From Acanthacorydalis orientalis (Eukaryota; Arthropoda; Insecta; Megaloptera; Corydalidae): a DNA stretch of 64,000 bases. The DNA lies in NCBI GenBank assembly GCA_034766995.1, contig CM068315.1:18090010-18154009 (forward strand), written 5' to 3'. Each line of letters begins with the position of its first letter. The stretch's first letter is position 1. Positions 47,814 to 59,828 of the stretch are shown piece after piece. Both the position numbers and the translations under genes were made by a program. The notes beneath the pieces were generated by a model. The model was not told the origin of the DNA. It worked only from the letters and a program-made list of their open reading frames with translations, and made no database searches.

Positions 47814-48377
47814 TATTAGTTTGGTAAGAAAATAATTGCGTTCTTTGTTTTCTGATTTCCAAACTTAATTTATTCCATGAAAGTGTCATTTGATCGTGTT
47901 CATGTTAATGTTATTTTAAAGTATATTTTTCGGTCTGTATTTTGGCAATATTGACTGGTTTTATTATTAATTTGGTTTAAAATTAGGCTATTAAATTAAT
48001 AACGGTAAAGAAGAAAATAAGAGCATTTTTTGTATGAGTTCAAAAGGGGGGCGCAGAAACTGATTGTAAACTAAATGGTGCTTTCGGTGTGGGTATTGTT
48101 AAGGAACATATAGTGCAATGGTGATTTCAAAAAAATTGTGCTGGAGACGAGAGTCTTGAAGATGAAGGACGCGGACATTCTTCTTCAGTTCATAACAACC
48201 AACTGAAGACGTTTGCTGAATCAGAACCACGCATAACAATTTGAGAGTTTGCACAAAAGTTAGTCGTTAGTCATCCAAAAGTTCTGGATCACTTAAAACG
48301 GCTAGGAATCAAAAAAGTTTAAAATGTACATGAATTTGAAGAACATAAACCGCAATTATTTTTGTACCAACCTAATA
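47814..48377 (+). mobile_element. Mariner HTH-only derivative, copy F
   Basis: Ends TATTAGTTTGGTAAGAAAAT and CCGCAATTATTTTTGTACCAAC. The start codon is lost (AACGG replaces ATGG), a deletion shortens the first helix, and a TGA replaces the first Trp of WWF. The second HTH (HPKVLDHLKRLG) is readable. 564 bp. Confidence 0.85.
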
Positions 48378-48730
48378 TTTAATCTCTAACTTGCAACAAA
48401 GTCGAATCATGTCCTGTTCTATTACAAATATTTATGAAATAAAAATCACTGAAATCTGAAAGTTTGTTTACTAAAAAAATATTTTGAAATAATTAATTTA
48501 CATATGCATTAAAATAGTATTTTTATAAATAAATAGAATTAACTCTTTAATTAAGATTGTTCGTTTGTTGGATAATTAAACATTAGATCTAATAATTAGT
48601 TTTTTTTCTTAACAAAAGTAAAAAACCTTAAATATGATTTTTATTTTTATTATATTTTACGTTAACAACTGGATTCACGAGTTAATGTCTCAGTTATCAT
48701 AAGTTTGTCTTATTTGTATATTAAAGATTA
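48378..48730. other. AT-rich stretch, nothing recognised
   Basis: No feature was seen. Confidence 0.4.
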
Positions 48731-48828
48731 CTAGTTGTTGGTTCACTCAGATACCAATTCCCAGAAGACATTAAGATAAGTTTTATGCCCCTTAGATACT
48801 GGTACTTGAGTGATCCAACAACAATTCA
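48731..48828. other. Imperfect hairpin with 23-bp arms
   Basis: GTTGTTGGTTCACTCAGATACC on the left pairs with GGTACTTGAGTGATCCAACAAC on the right, with about two mismatches and one G-U pair. The loop is about 45-50 nt. Size and pairing would suit a small-RNA precursor, but a small MITE is as likely. No known miRNA was recognised. Confidence 0.35.
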
Positions 48829-48947
48829 TTCTTCAATGTGTAACTGAAAAAAACCCAAGCCTTTTTCTATTTACTTAACATATTTGCCATCTACAATTAA
48901 ATTGTAATCAGTAAGCTGAAGAATCAATATTAATTCTCTACTATATT

Positions 48948-48950
<3 letters not shown>

Positions 48951-49018
<68 letters not shown>
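48951..49018. repeat. (TA)n microsatellite
   Basis: Uninterrupted TA run. Confidence 0.95.
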
Positions 49019-49019
<1 letters not shown>

Positions 49020-50289
49020 TGAAGTGTCCGTAGGTAGATCTATTTTGATATATCGTATCATAATTTTACATACGATAAACTTGCGGTCAAGTGACCAATT
49101 TCACCAGTACGTTCATTCGACTATTGCTCAATATAACTAAAATAAATCGTTTCAAATATCATATTACTGTCTCAGTAGCAATCAACATGTAATATTTACA
49201 TATCAAAGAAGTGTCGATGTTAAAGGGAAAAAAATCAATAAAACATGTAACATCATCTGTTGTGGGAAAAACGTCAATCGTCTTTGACTAAATACTTGTC
49301 GCTTAACATCACACAAAATATTCTATACGAAATTTAAGATGAAACCTTAGACATAGACTGGAATGTGACCCTAACTAAGGTTTCAGTGTCTTCTTCAATC
49401 CAACATATGGCGCGTCTTGGAACAGATTCATTTTTAATGGTTTCCAGCGAACGCATGTTTCTCGTTTTTAAATGTTATCCAGTCAACAATGGTCCATTAT
49501 TAGTGAGTCGTGCGCTTCGAATCAAAGTGAAAATTTTTTATTTAAAAAAATGTAAAAAGTACGTATGTACATATATGATTGATTTTACGAAATTTAGAAA
49601 AACATTCACATTTTATAATAGATTAAAAATTATTGTAAGATTTTTTATTATAAATATAAATTAAGCCAGAATCTGAAAAATGAGTGTTTTTATATAAAAC
49701 TGTTACGATTAAAATTCTACACACAAACTGAAAATATAACAAATTCCAATATTCTACCGATCCTTGACTCCTGTTCAAAACAATGACCAAAAACACACAA
49801 TTTGTATATCATGTAATCAACTACAGTGTACGGATATACACAATAACCAACAGCCTCTTATATTATTATTGTTGGAAAGTTTGATGGCTATTGACTTCAA
49901 TTAAAATTGTTTACTCACAGGTAGCCGGGTGCTGGTAAATATATCCGAACCGGTGCATTAATAATATTGGCTTGTATATAGTGCTTGTCTGAGGATGTGT
50001 AATACACGGTACGCTGTTTTATATCTCGCAATGTCATGTTGCATGATTAATACACAATGTTTTGCATTTTACAAAATGATTACTGTGCTAAAGACATCGG
50101 AACAGGAATAAATATGTATCGGGCGAATTCGTTTCTTCGTACCTGTCACGATTCAGTATCGGTTTCGATTTCTCAGAATAGAGATTAGAATGAAACCGTG
50201 TCCAGAGGAATGAATGTTTCATATAGACATTCTGAATATTTATGAATTTATTTTAATCTGGTAGTAAAGTGACAGATATACTTCACAAT
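49019..50289. other. No recognised gene
   Basis: A 99-codon open frame (49365-49664, plus) has no known domain. TGAAACCTTAG at 49340 and its exact reverse complement at 49375 form a small hairpin. The remainder is AT-rich. Confidence 0.35.
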
Positions 50290-50468
50290 ACAGTTTTGAT
50301 ACTGTGGTTAAATTAATTTTTACAAGAGTTTGTTGTATCTCCACACTGTAAAAATGATTTCCCTACCATCTAAATTCGCGTAAGCAACAATTATTTATTG
50401 ATGTTTTTTGATAAAAAAAATGTTTCTGGTTTGTAAAGTGAAAAAAGAATTCATTCATGAAAACAAGC
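50290..50468. repeat. M1 MITE family, copy i
   Basis: ATACAGTTTTGATACTGTGG start, GCGTAAGCAACAATTATTTATTG and the right arm TTCTGGTTTGTAAAGTG, GAATTCATTCATGAAAA. Confidence 0.7.
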
Positions 50469-52312
50469 ATACTTGTTAATATATGAAAAATGAATGTGCT
50501 TGAGAGATTTCTCTGCGCAACAATTCAGTTTCATTGGTCTATAAACAAAGATTCAGACACTAAATTTAATAAGATAAATATAGTAAATCATTACTAATAA
50601 TTATTACTGCAGATATTTTATAAATATTTATGTTACTCTTTAGGGTCCACATGGCATTATATTATTTGAGTATATTCCTGTTAAACATAGACGGAAATAA
50701 CAAAATAATATTTAGATACGAAAATATATATTTCTCCAACCACTCACTCTTTGTTCCATATAGATTATTTCCACAGAGAATATTTACCACAACATTTATT
50801 TTCTGAAACGTTCATCTCATAAACATAATGAATGTATAAAAAAAGTGATTTTTTAATACACATCTCCACTCGCATGTACATAAATAATGAGAAGATATAA
50901 AATTATTTGTGATTATTTTTTCCATTAACTGAAAACATATAGCATAATAAAATAACTTTATTAAAAAAAAAACGCTACCAGTGTTTAAATTTTTATGTTC
51001 TACACGTTTTATTTTTAAAAATTTTATATAAGGCCGGTGATTTATAACTAGTCATAAAAAAATCACGTTCGGAGAGAAACCGCCGCACATCCTCTTGGTC
51101 ATGAATCAAATGGCCGAAAAAAATGTACATCAAAGCTTAGGTTATATAAACCATAATTATTCTATTTTATGGCACGGCGATTAAATTCACGTAAGCTCTA
51201 TATATTTTGACATTTTAAGCTGGACCGTGATTCACGGGATGTTTTCGTAGTGCAATTTTAATTGTATTAAAAAGTATGAATCATGATTTATGCGCAGAAT
51301 TGCAGTTACGTGTTGCCGGGGAGATATCGTTTCTTAGAAATGTTTTTTTGTCCGTTTGTTCAGTTATGTCTGCAATACTAATTCAGATAAGAATTGCATT
51401 TGTGTTTGTGTGGTCAGTCTAGATGGGAAATATTTGTCTGATTGCTTAACTGTCTAGTTGAGTGGGTGAAAACTGTAACATGATGCATAATCTAAAATTT
51501 TAATACCGTAGCATGAATTGTCCAGTCCAGCGACAACATGCAAAAATATCTTGTTCGTTTCTTATAATCGTTCTATATTTGCTTTGCATATTTGCTTCGT
51601 ACACATTTATTCTACCGATAGACGCTTGGAATACTTCTATAGGATTATTCCATTTTAAGCTTTTACATGAAAGTAAATATTAAAACAAAAAAAATTAAAA
51701 AAATATGTCATTTTTATTTAGCATTTTAGTTTAATTGTATTTTAGTATTGAAATAAACTGAAATATTATATGAAAAATAACATTTTTTTATTTTTTTTCT
51801 TAATACTTTCATGTGAAAGCCTAAATTGAATCTTTCTCTCTTTCTCTCTATATATATACATATAAATTCTACTGTTTCATAAATAATAATTTTGTTTTCA
51901 TTTGACAGTATTATACAAACATCTGTATTAAAATTTGGTAGGATTGATTTTCATTGATTTATTGAAAAGAAATATAAACATAAATTTTCATAAGCATAAG
52001 AAATTGACCTAGCCGTGAAATGTATTTATTACAACATAATCATGCAAGCCCTCATTGCATCGAGGAAATAAATCCAAAAAACAAAACGATGATGTTTTCT
52101 TAGACTTTTATCGATTGAATGAATATTTATTTATATCTCGATTACTAAAATATATTATTTTACTAGTATTCGGTATACTCACAATACACTCGTCGAGAAT
52201 CTTTATTAGTATTCAATATACCTACCTTCTGTCATTAAATCCACAATTATTGCTTAATTGATCTTAAATAAGAAGTAAAAGTTTATTTTTATATTTCAAC
52301 AATATTAATCAA
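50469..52312. other. Possible conserved non-coding patch in AT-rich DNA
   Basis: About 51040-51440 shows balanced, word-rich text: TTTTATGGCACGGCGATTAA, GCTGGACCGTGATTCACGGG and GTATGAATCATGATTTATGC. No coding signal and no transposon match. The rest is AT-rich, with a small (CT)n(TA)n tract near 51835. Confidence 0.35.
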
Positions 52313-52600
52313 TACAGTTCTGACACTGGTTAAATTTATTTTCACAAATGAATTATTTTTCGAGCCCAAAAATCACAAATATTTTTGTCAAAAATGATTA
52401 ATCATTTTTTATTGTTGCATGTGTGCCTTTCGATGGCGATCTCTTTCAGGACGCCAAAGATTTTTCTGTGCCTCGATGCTTTGAAAACGATGGAAATGTG
52501 TACAGTCAATAATCACAAATGATCAATAATGATTTTGTGAACAGTCATGATCAAAAAAATTTTTGTAGTTCGTAGGCTGAAAAGAAAAGTCAGGTGTGAA
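52313..52600. repeat. M1 MITE family, complete copy j
   Basis: ATACAGTTCTGACACTGG start, TTTCACAAATGAATTATTTT, TTTCGATGGCGATCTC, TTTTCTGTGCCTCG, AATGATCAATAATG and right-arm TTTTTGTAGTTCG. About 290 bp and the best full-length representative. Confidence 0.8.
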
Positions 52601-52602
52601 GC

Positions 52603-53067
52603 TTAAAAAATATAAAATATGATTTTATGAAATTTAGTTTCAATGATTAAATAGGAAGCTGAGTTGTTATAAAACAGTGTTAATATTAGGTTGACAGAAA
52701 AATAATTACGATTTATGAGCTTCAAATCCATATACATTTTTCTCTTTTTTGATTTACGTAGTTGCTTTAAGTGATACAGAACTGTTGGATGACTAAGGCT
52801 TAACTTTTGTGCAAGCTCTCGAGTTGTGTGTTTCTGATTCAACAACCAACACCTTCTGTTTATCCCTATGAACTGAAGAAGAGCACCCGCAACCTTCTTA
52901 ATCTTAAAGGCTCTCGTTCCCAGCACGAAATTTTTGGAAGCACCATTGCACCGTACGTTCCTTAACATTACCCACACATAAAGCATCGTTTAGTTTACGA
53001 GTAGTTTCTGTTACTTTACCACCTGTTTTAACTCATATAAAAATGGTCTTATTTGCTTCTTTTCCAT
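52603..53067 (-). pseudogene. Mariner transposase DNA-binding region (copy G)
   Basis: The HTH start is readable from the ATG near 53067, but a frameshift and a stop follow. A 127-codon frame (52603-52986) then reads through the altered linker into TRELAQKLSLSHPTVLYHLK and QLRKSKKRKMYMDLKLIN. This shows the family fusion of the second HTH to a tail encoded by the 3' terminal repeat (RNYFSVNLI). The frame runs on into flanking DNA. No catalytic domain. Confidence 0.75.
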
Positions 53068-53261
53068 CTTTAATTCAATAGCCTAATTTGAAGCAAAGTC
53101 AATAAAAAAAGAACCAAAGTCGATGTAACCAAAATACAGACCGAAAAATGCACTTTACAATGATATTAACATGAACACGATAAAATAACACTTCCATTGA
53201 AAAAAATGAAGTTCAGAATTTAGAAAACAAAAACTGCAATTATTTTCGGACTAACCTAATA
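52684..53261 (-). mobile_element. Mariner HTH-only derivative, copy G
   Basis: Left end (3' end of the element) TATTAGGTTGACAGAAAAAT. Right end, reversed, TATTAGGTTAGTCCGAAAAT. 578 bp with the family junction. Confidence 0.85.
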
Positions 53262-53494
53262 CATGCTGTGTTTTCATTATTAAGAAATATAAACATACAT
53301 AAATTCAGTACACTTCAATTAGTTGACAGGACTACAGTAATCGAGATGTTTTCTAAACTGTAAATTAATACAGCAGTAGAGTAAAATAAGCAGAGAAGAG
53401 CAAACTGCTTAAGATGCGTTAAAGAAAACTATTTATATATAAGAATTAGTGATTAATAAGGAAGATTCAATTTAAAAAACGGATTCAATTTTAT
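53262..53494. other. AT-rich spacer
   Basis: No feature was seen. Confidence 0.4.
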
Positions 53495-53650
53495 TTCTTT
53501 GTATCTTGAGGCTCTTCGGTGATGGATTCTCTATATAAATGAGTATTACCAATAAACAGAAATGATCAATAATTGGTTATTGAACATTTTTAAGCAGAAT
53601 ATTTTTTTGCGGCTTGTAGAGAGAAAAGAGAATTAATTTGTGAAATCGAA
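53495..53650. repeat. M1 MITE family, centre and right arm (copy k)
   Basis: CTTGAGGCTCTTCGGTGATGG, GAAATGATCAATAAT, TTGAACATTTTTAAGC and TTGCGGCTTGTAGAG in family order. Confidence 0.6.
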
Positions 53651-54747
53651 TGAGTGAAATTTATAGATGGATATTAAATATGTACAATAGTTAATAATCC
53701 CAATACTCGTTTCCATACGTTCCATAGGATGCGTGGGTAGCCGCGTGTTTAATCGGTGCAGTAAGTTATTTCAACAGTTGGCAATAATTCAAAAACAATA
53801 GAGCGAACATATTTATAATATAACAAGTACTTGTGCGTGCGTGTGTGTGTTTGTGTTTATATGTATTTATTTATATACATGTGCATGTACTCAAGTGGAG
53901 CGACATAACTCTCTTTTTTTGCCTACAATCCTCTCGGCACTCTCTCGCCGCATCCCCCGCCCGCCGTACGAAAATAAAGTGGTGTCCGTGTCGTTCGAAA
54001 CAGCGCTGCTAGATGGCGCGTACGGTAGCACGGCGCCGTTGCCCACGCGTCACTCATCGAACTCGCGACGCCTCCGCCGAGACGAACGCGCGTTCGTGTG
54101 AATTTGTGCCGGTGTTGAAATAATAAAACATCGGCGGTGTTCTTACTTTAACAGCTTGTTAGGAATCGACAAATTAGTATTATTTTTAGTCGCGCTTTAT
54201 TGCGGCGAATCTTACACTTGTAGTGTGCCGGATTCTTGGAATGTTTTGATGTGGTACTTGGCTGCTCTGAATGTGTGACACGACTGAGTTTTATTAGTCT
54301 CATATATCATCGTTGATATTTGTATGCAAATTAAAATTTTTTAATTTGTTTCTACAGCGAACAGACTAATGAACACACGAATTACTTCGAACTGGATATA
54401 AATTTAAATATGCGCATATCTATTTTATATAACTATGTATATATATATATAGTCAAACATAAATTACTAAACAAGCAGTATACATTTTATAACGACACTT
54501 TTTTTCTTTTAATTTTTCAAGTCTCAGCAGAAATGAAAAAATTTTAAAAATTAAACTTGTAATTTAAAAAAAAATATTTTTTTTAATAACTACTATAATT
54601 TACGCCTGAAAATGATTTTTTCAATGAAAATAATTTTAAACTTCTACTGAAGAAATTGATTTCTATTGATTATTTATTTTTTTATTTTTTGCTCTTAAAC
54701 TAATTAATGTCTGTTTAATCATGTTTACTGGACAGTAATTTTGTTCC
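53651..54747. other. GC-rich island, possible promoter or boundary region
   Basis: About 53930-54160 is among the most GC- and CG-rich parts of the window, with a CTCF-like motif inside it. An 86-codon open frame ends in the island but has no domain. A short TG/TA tract lies near 53840. The AT-rich remainder has a small TA tract near 54435. Confidence 0.35.
54005..54019 (+). promoter_or_regulatory. CTCF-like motif 1
   Basis: GCTGCTAGATGGCGC matches the YAGRKGGCRS core of the published CTCF consensus at every core position. It points toward motif 2. Confidence 0.4.
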
Positions 54748-55025
54748 AATACAGTTCTGAACCTGTTTTCACAAATGTTTTGTTTTTTTTACTCCACAAA
54801 GAACAAAAAAATGAGATGATAAATTTTTCTGTACGTTAATACTTTGAAGATAATACCATTACTATCGAAATACGCATAAGCAACAACAATAAAAGATCAA
54901 TATAATGTATTGAACATTTTTGATCTTGGAGTTTTTCATTTCTTCCTGGAGTTAGTTATTTTTTGTTTTTGGAGTAAAAAAGGAATTAATTTATAATAGT
55001 AAATTTAGTCACAGTAACAAATTTC
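54748..55025. repeat. M1 MITE family, copy l
   Basis: ATACAGTTCTGAACCTG start, TTTTCTGTACGTTAATACTT, GATAATACCATTACTATCG, TTGAACATTTTTGATC and ends TTTAGTCACAGTAAC. Confidence 0.75.
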
Positions 55026-55863
55026 ATTATACTTTGGCGCTAGTACGTTTCAATGAAAATTTTACTTTTTTCATTTTAGAACTCTTTTCTTAGATTTTTT
55101 TAAATTTTGATGAAAATGTTTATTCAACATAAAATAATAAAGTAGAAATAAAATTTCATGTTTTTAGTAATTATATGTGCTTTTAGTTTTTATTTTTTTC
55201 GTAAAGAAAAAGCACAGAAATTTAAAAAAAAGTTTTTGATTAGAAATTGTATTTTCTTAATAAATAAAACCCACATTTCTCATCACTTTGTCCACAATGC
55301 AGCTGTCTGCCGCCATCTAGTGAATGTGATGTATAAGGAAATTTTCATAATGGATAGGTTTCAAGTTTAATGTGTTAAGTTTCGTTCTTAGGTATTTTTT
55401 ATGTTTAAATATATTAAATTGTAAAAACCAATAAACAGTTTTTTCTTTCTATGTTTCTTTCTATTTCCCCGTCAGTTTTGACAAGCTATGTACTATTTTG
55501 TTAATAATTGATGCCATTTCTACTCAAATCGATTTCTTAAAATAAATTATTCAATTTGAAATAAAAAAGATTAATGTGCAGTAAATTTTAAAATTGACAA
55601 TTTTGATTTCTGAAAATCACGACCTATATAGTTTAAAAAATTTAATATAGAACCAATATTTTTATGAATCGATTTTATTGTCACAATATTACAAATTGAG
55701 AAATATATGATTTAAAACATGTTTTTTTAGTATGCATAAAATATTTTTTTAATATGCGAATTAGTTGAAGACTTAATTTTTCAATTTAAATTTATTTTAT
55801 TTGTGACTTTAAATTTTAAGAAAATTTTTTTATTAAAATATTTATTTGAAATATAAGGGTTTT
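55026..55863. other. AT-rich stretch, no recognised gene
   Basis: Contains CTCF-like motif 2. A 70-codon frame over it is not recognised. Confidence 0.4.
55307..55323 (-). promoter_or_regulatory. CTCF-like motif 2
   Basis: On the minus strand TCACTAGATGGCGGCAG fits the CCASYAGRKGGCRS consensus at all but the first positions. It lies in AT-rich DNA, so base composition alone does not explain it. It faces motif 1. Confidence 0.5.
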
Positions 55864-55917
55864 TACTCGCTACGCTCGCCGACTACAGAGGCTCTGCCCC
55901 CGCTCGTTTAGCTCGGA
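55864..55917 (-). repeat. GC-rich small repeat, copy 2
   Basis: On the minus strand: CCGAGCTAAACGAGCGGGGG, then GTCGGCGAGCGTAGCGAG. Matches 42285-42372. Confidence 0.6.
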
Positions 55918-55970
55918 TTTACGACTTGCTTTGCTTAATTCGCATATATTCGTTCAATATCGTAATGTAT

Positions 55971-55974
55971 ATAA

Positions 55975-56028
<54 letters not shown>

Positions 56029-56029
56029 T
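55971..56029. repeat. (TA)n microsatellite
   Basis: TA tract between two copies of the GC-rich small repeat. Confidence 0.9.
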
Positions 56030-56058
56030 AGGGGGCTTCACCCCTGCTTGCTTTGATC
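56030..56058 (-). repeat. GC-rich small repeat, partial copy 3
   Basis: On the minus strand AAAGCAAGCAGGGGTGAAGC followed by CCCC aligns with AAACGAGCAGGGATGGAGCT followed by CCC of copy 1. Confidence 0.5.
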
Positions 56059-58254
56059 AGCAATCCTCAGGATCACTATGCTTGCCCACTTCTTAATTGT
56101 AACATTGACATGCATCCGAATGAAACAATAAATATATTTTTAAAATTCATTATGTCTGTATAATTATTATCAGATATATAGCAACTTAATCTATGTATAT
56201 ATATATATATATATAGAAGTATGTCTATATAATGATTCACGCAAATAGATTGCAAAGCAGTTGGTTTTTAAATTCGCACAGTTCATATTATAATTCGTGG
56301 TAATTTCGTGTAACTTGGAGTGTCATCGTTAATAATAATTTAATACAAAATTCTCTACATGTTTCTTTATAAATTATTTGTCAATTTTTTGAAACATTAT
56401 GGAATATTTTTTATGTATAGGTAGATAACCAGTACCTTTTTATTTAAAAGTATAATTTTTAATATCAACATTTTTCCTATTTTTTAAATTTCAGTAGAAT
56501 TTGAAAGATTTTAAAATTATTTTTTGTTTCAAGAATCTATTTTTTTAAATAATGAATGTTACGTCTGTTAAAAAATTGTTATTTTTGAACAAAAGAATTG
56601 ATTTATAATGACAAACTTGATTTCTGTTAATTTTCAGATTTAAGATTTTTCCGCTCAAAAATAAATACGAACTATAAGAATACCAAATATGTTGAAAAAT
56701 CGACATGTTTAAATTTATGTTCTTCATATATAGAATAGTAGAATAATATTGAGTTAGAATATAAAATAAACGAAACTGATAATTTAAATCATATTTTTGA
56801 ATACAGAATCATTTTTTTAAAATAGTAAATTTTTCATTCCAACTCTGTCCTATAGTATTTTGCGAATACTTTTGTGAAACAATCGCTAATTTTATTATTT
56901 AAAACATTTATTTGCATTTGAAAACAGATAATTTGTAACAGACGATAATGTCTGAACATAAATATGTGAAAGATTAAAATTTGAGCGAAACGAAGCAAGT
57001 GAATATTTTGTCACTTTAATTCCGGTTAGTTATTAATTTCGAACGAATATTTTATGGGCTGGAAACGCGACCGCATGTCAAGCGACTACCGTTACATTTT
57101 TTCTTTATTAAAAATGACGAATTCGGGCGTTGAATAGTTTTCAGATCTAACACACGTGTTGGAAATTATTCATAAGTCTTGGCTCGACTTCAAAGAACTT
57201 ACACACATACATTGTGTTTCTCGGAAAAGTATAGAAATTAAGTGTAATGCATCGTGGCCAATTTGAGTCGACACTCGACAGCGGAAACCGTGTTGAAACG
57301 AAATAAATATTTATATTTATTTTTCGATCGTCGGGCCGTGCCGCCCTGGATGAAAACCGAAAAAAAAATGCGCGCGAAATTAATTATTCTGCCAAAATTG
57401 ATAAAACGCCGCGTCAGTTTCGTTCGCGCGGACTCGGTTTAATTTCGAAACCGGCAAATATATTTACCATCGGGGCATTCGGTCCGCTACAATAAAATTA
57501 TCAAGGGTCGCGTAAATTAAAAATTAATTTGAATTCTAAGCAGGTGCGAGGTAATTCATTTCCAGACGAACAATGTAGATATTTTTCGTTTTTGGATATC
57601 GGTATTCGTCGGACCCGCGCCGAACATAAATATCATAATAAATAAGTCGCGTTATATACTGTTGCTTAATATATTTATAGTGTGGGGAAAATATAAATTA
57701 ATATATCAAACCGAAAGTTAATTAAGATTTACATGCTATAGCTTTGTTTCGTTGAGAGATCGTATCTTCACAATTTATTTCGCTTTAATTTAATGTTGTA
57801 ACGAAAAAGATATTCAGAGTATATAAAATTCAACATTATATGTTTATTTATAATGCGAATATTAAATTTTATTCGTGTGCTCTAAATACGTACATACATA
57901 CATGCATATATAATGACACACGACATAGGAGTAATCAAAAGACCACCATACAATCTATGCAGAGCTGTCAATACAGAATAAATGTGTTGTGTGTCGTTAT
58001 ATGCGCGTTCACTTTGAATTGATTTACATTTTTGGCTCGATATTAAAACCATGACACATTTTCATGACCCAATTATGACTGAATTATAATTGATCTTTAT
58101 TATAAAAAAAAGATTCATTTTTTACTTTTTGTATAAGCACAGGAATTTTATACTCACTCAAATACCATTCCTCTATTTAATGAACTGGTTTCACTTGTAC
58201 TATTCATATATGTCATTATATCTAAAAAAAATTATCTAAACATCTGAATTTCAC
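56059..58254. other. AT-rich stretch with balanced patch
   Basis: About 57180-57640 is balanced and CG-containing, with AAATTAATTATTCTGCC, GTTTAATTTCGAAACCGGC and AAGCAGGTGCGAGG (an E-box). It may be an enhancer-like conserved element. A TA tract lies at about 56195-56214. No gene was recognised. Confidence 0.3.
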
Positions 58255-58405
58255 AATACATTTTTTTCTATACTTTAACGCTATGATGATGATGGGATTG
58301 CCATTGAAATGTATATAGATATTCAGATGATCAATAATCATTTATGGACCATTTTTGATCATAACTTTTTTGTGGTTTGAGAGGTGAGAAGACAATCCAT
58401 TTTTT
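58255..58405. repeat. M1 MITE family, centre and right arm (copy m)
   Basis: TTTTCTATACTTTAACGCTATG, TTGCCATTGAAATGTA, GATGATCAATAATCATTTAT and TTTTTTGTGGTTTGAGAGGTG in family order. Confidence 0.65.
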
Positions 58406-58609
58406 AAAATGTAGATTTTTTGTATCGATTTTCCATAATGGTGTGTCATAATATTATGTGCAAATTTTTACAAGTATTAAATAATTATTAATGGGTTTAT
58501 TTCTTCCTAAATTCAAAAAAAATGTGCCATAAGTCATGAAATACATTCATAAAATTAAATAAATTGGTTATTTCTGATGTAAAATCGTTGCGGAAAATTG
58601 AGAATTTAC

Positions 58610-59828
58610 TTAACTGATTTACGGCCAACCAATGAACATTTTAATTTTTTCACTAAAAATGCTTTTAAAATAGCTGAGATAGAAATGAAATTATACTATA
58701 TGTAAATTACAAAAATATATATATCTTAAAGAAATAAAATGTTTCGTATACGCAACGTTGGCTGGAAAGGATATCATAAGACTGAACATTTTTTATTAAT
58801 GAAAATTTTTAAAATAGTTATTTCGATTAAATTTTAGTATGGTAAATATCAAAACAATCTGCATGTAAATGCAAAGCTCATTTCTCACATAATATATTGT
58901 TTGGCTCTTACAGGGACGACACCTTCTGCTTTTCTTTGAGGATGTTTTTTTTATAAAATGACCAAATTTATCTTATAGGTTTTCCTTGAATAAACCTTTT
59001 TGGTGAGTGGCATCCAAAATATGGAACCATTTGTTCAAAAATGATGACTAAATACCCTAAACTACATAAATTTTTCATTTAAAATATCAATAATTGCTCT
59101 TATTTTAGGAAGTTTATCATCTTTATCTTATGTTTTATTATCGGTTTAATTAATTTTTTTTAATTAATATTTAAAATTAAACATTTATACAATAAATACA
59201 TACAATAACTTTACCATGTTAATTTTTTAAAATATACAAAAAATATAACTTTTATAATATAGCATTTAACCAAAATTGCACCGCACATACGAATCACACT
59301 TATAAACTCCTCAATGAATATCGACGACTAAATAAAAAATGGTCATATATGTTACATCATCAATTTCGATATTAGAAGAATACTCGAATAATATTTTAAA
59401 AGGGAATTCTAGAATTTTGGACTGGCAGCTAGAGATATCGTATTACGCCTATGTTACGTATGTGCAACATAAATTTTAACGATTGAAATAAAATACTGGA
59501 TGTACATTTGCGAAATTTACTTTAAATTATTGATAATGAGTAAATATTCATAACCTAATCACATATAACCAAATTTCGGTTATTTTAAATTTTTTTTCTA
59601 TATGTAATTGTGGATGACCATATTCGAACAGCAAAAGTTGTCAACAGTAAGTAAAAAAAAAATATATTTAAATATAAGAAATATTGTAAACAGAGATTTT
59701 ATATGCATAAAATGAAGTTTAAGTTATTGTTTCGCATACTTGTCGAACCTTCAATATTGATAATAAATGATTAAAAAATCAAAGTATAAAATGTTTCGTT
59801 TACGAAACGTTGGCCGTAAATGGGTTAA
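58610..59828 (-). mobile_element. piggyBac element PB4, internally deleted, with tandem end
   Basis: TTAA sites at 58610-58613 and 59825-59828. The left inner end is CTGATTTACGGCCAAC and the reversed right end is CCCATTTACGGCCAAC; both then have ACATTTTA. A second copy of the right-end text (AAAATGTTTCGTATACGCAAC) lies inside near 58738, followed by text like the left subterminal region. So a short 165-bp derivative may sit directly against the larger one. Confidence 0.8.
58855..59075 (-). pseudogene. piggyBac transposase fragments (PB4)
   Basis: The minus strand encodes EQMVPYFGCHSPKRFIQGKP, then IR and a stop. This is the region of the first catalytic Asp (family DEqMv-yfGRHS-K-FirGKPIRFGYK), with the DE of that motif already lost. 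After a deletion the C-terminal cysteine-rich tail follows in fragments: RCRPCKSQTIYYV, LCIYMQ. Two distant parts of the protein have thus been joined by an internal deletion. Inactive. Confidence 0.75.

Noticed and set aside
49365..49382. GACCCTAACT resembling part of miR-125
   Set aside because: Only ten bases match and the local hairpin does not place them in a proper arm.
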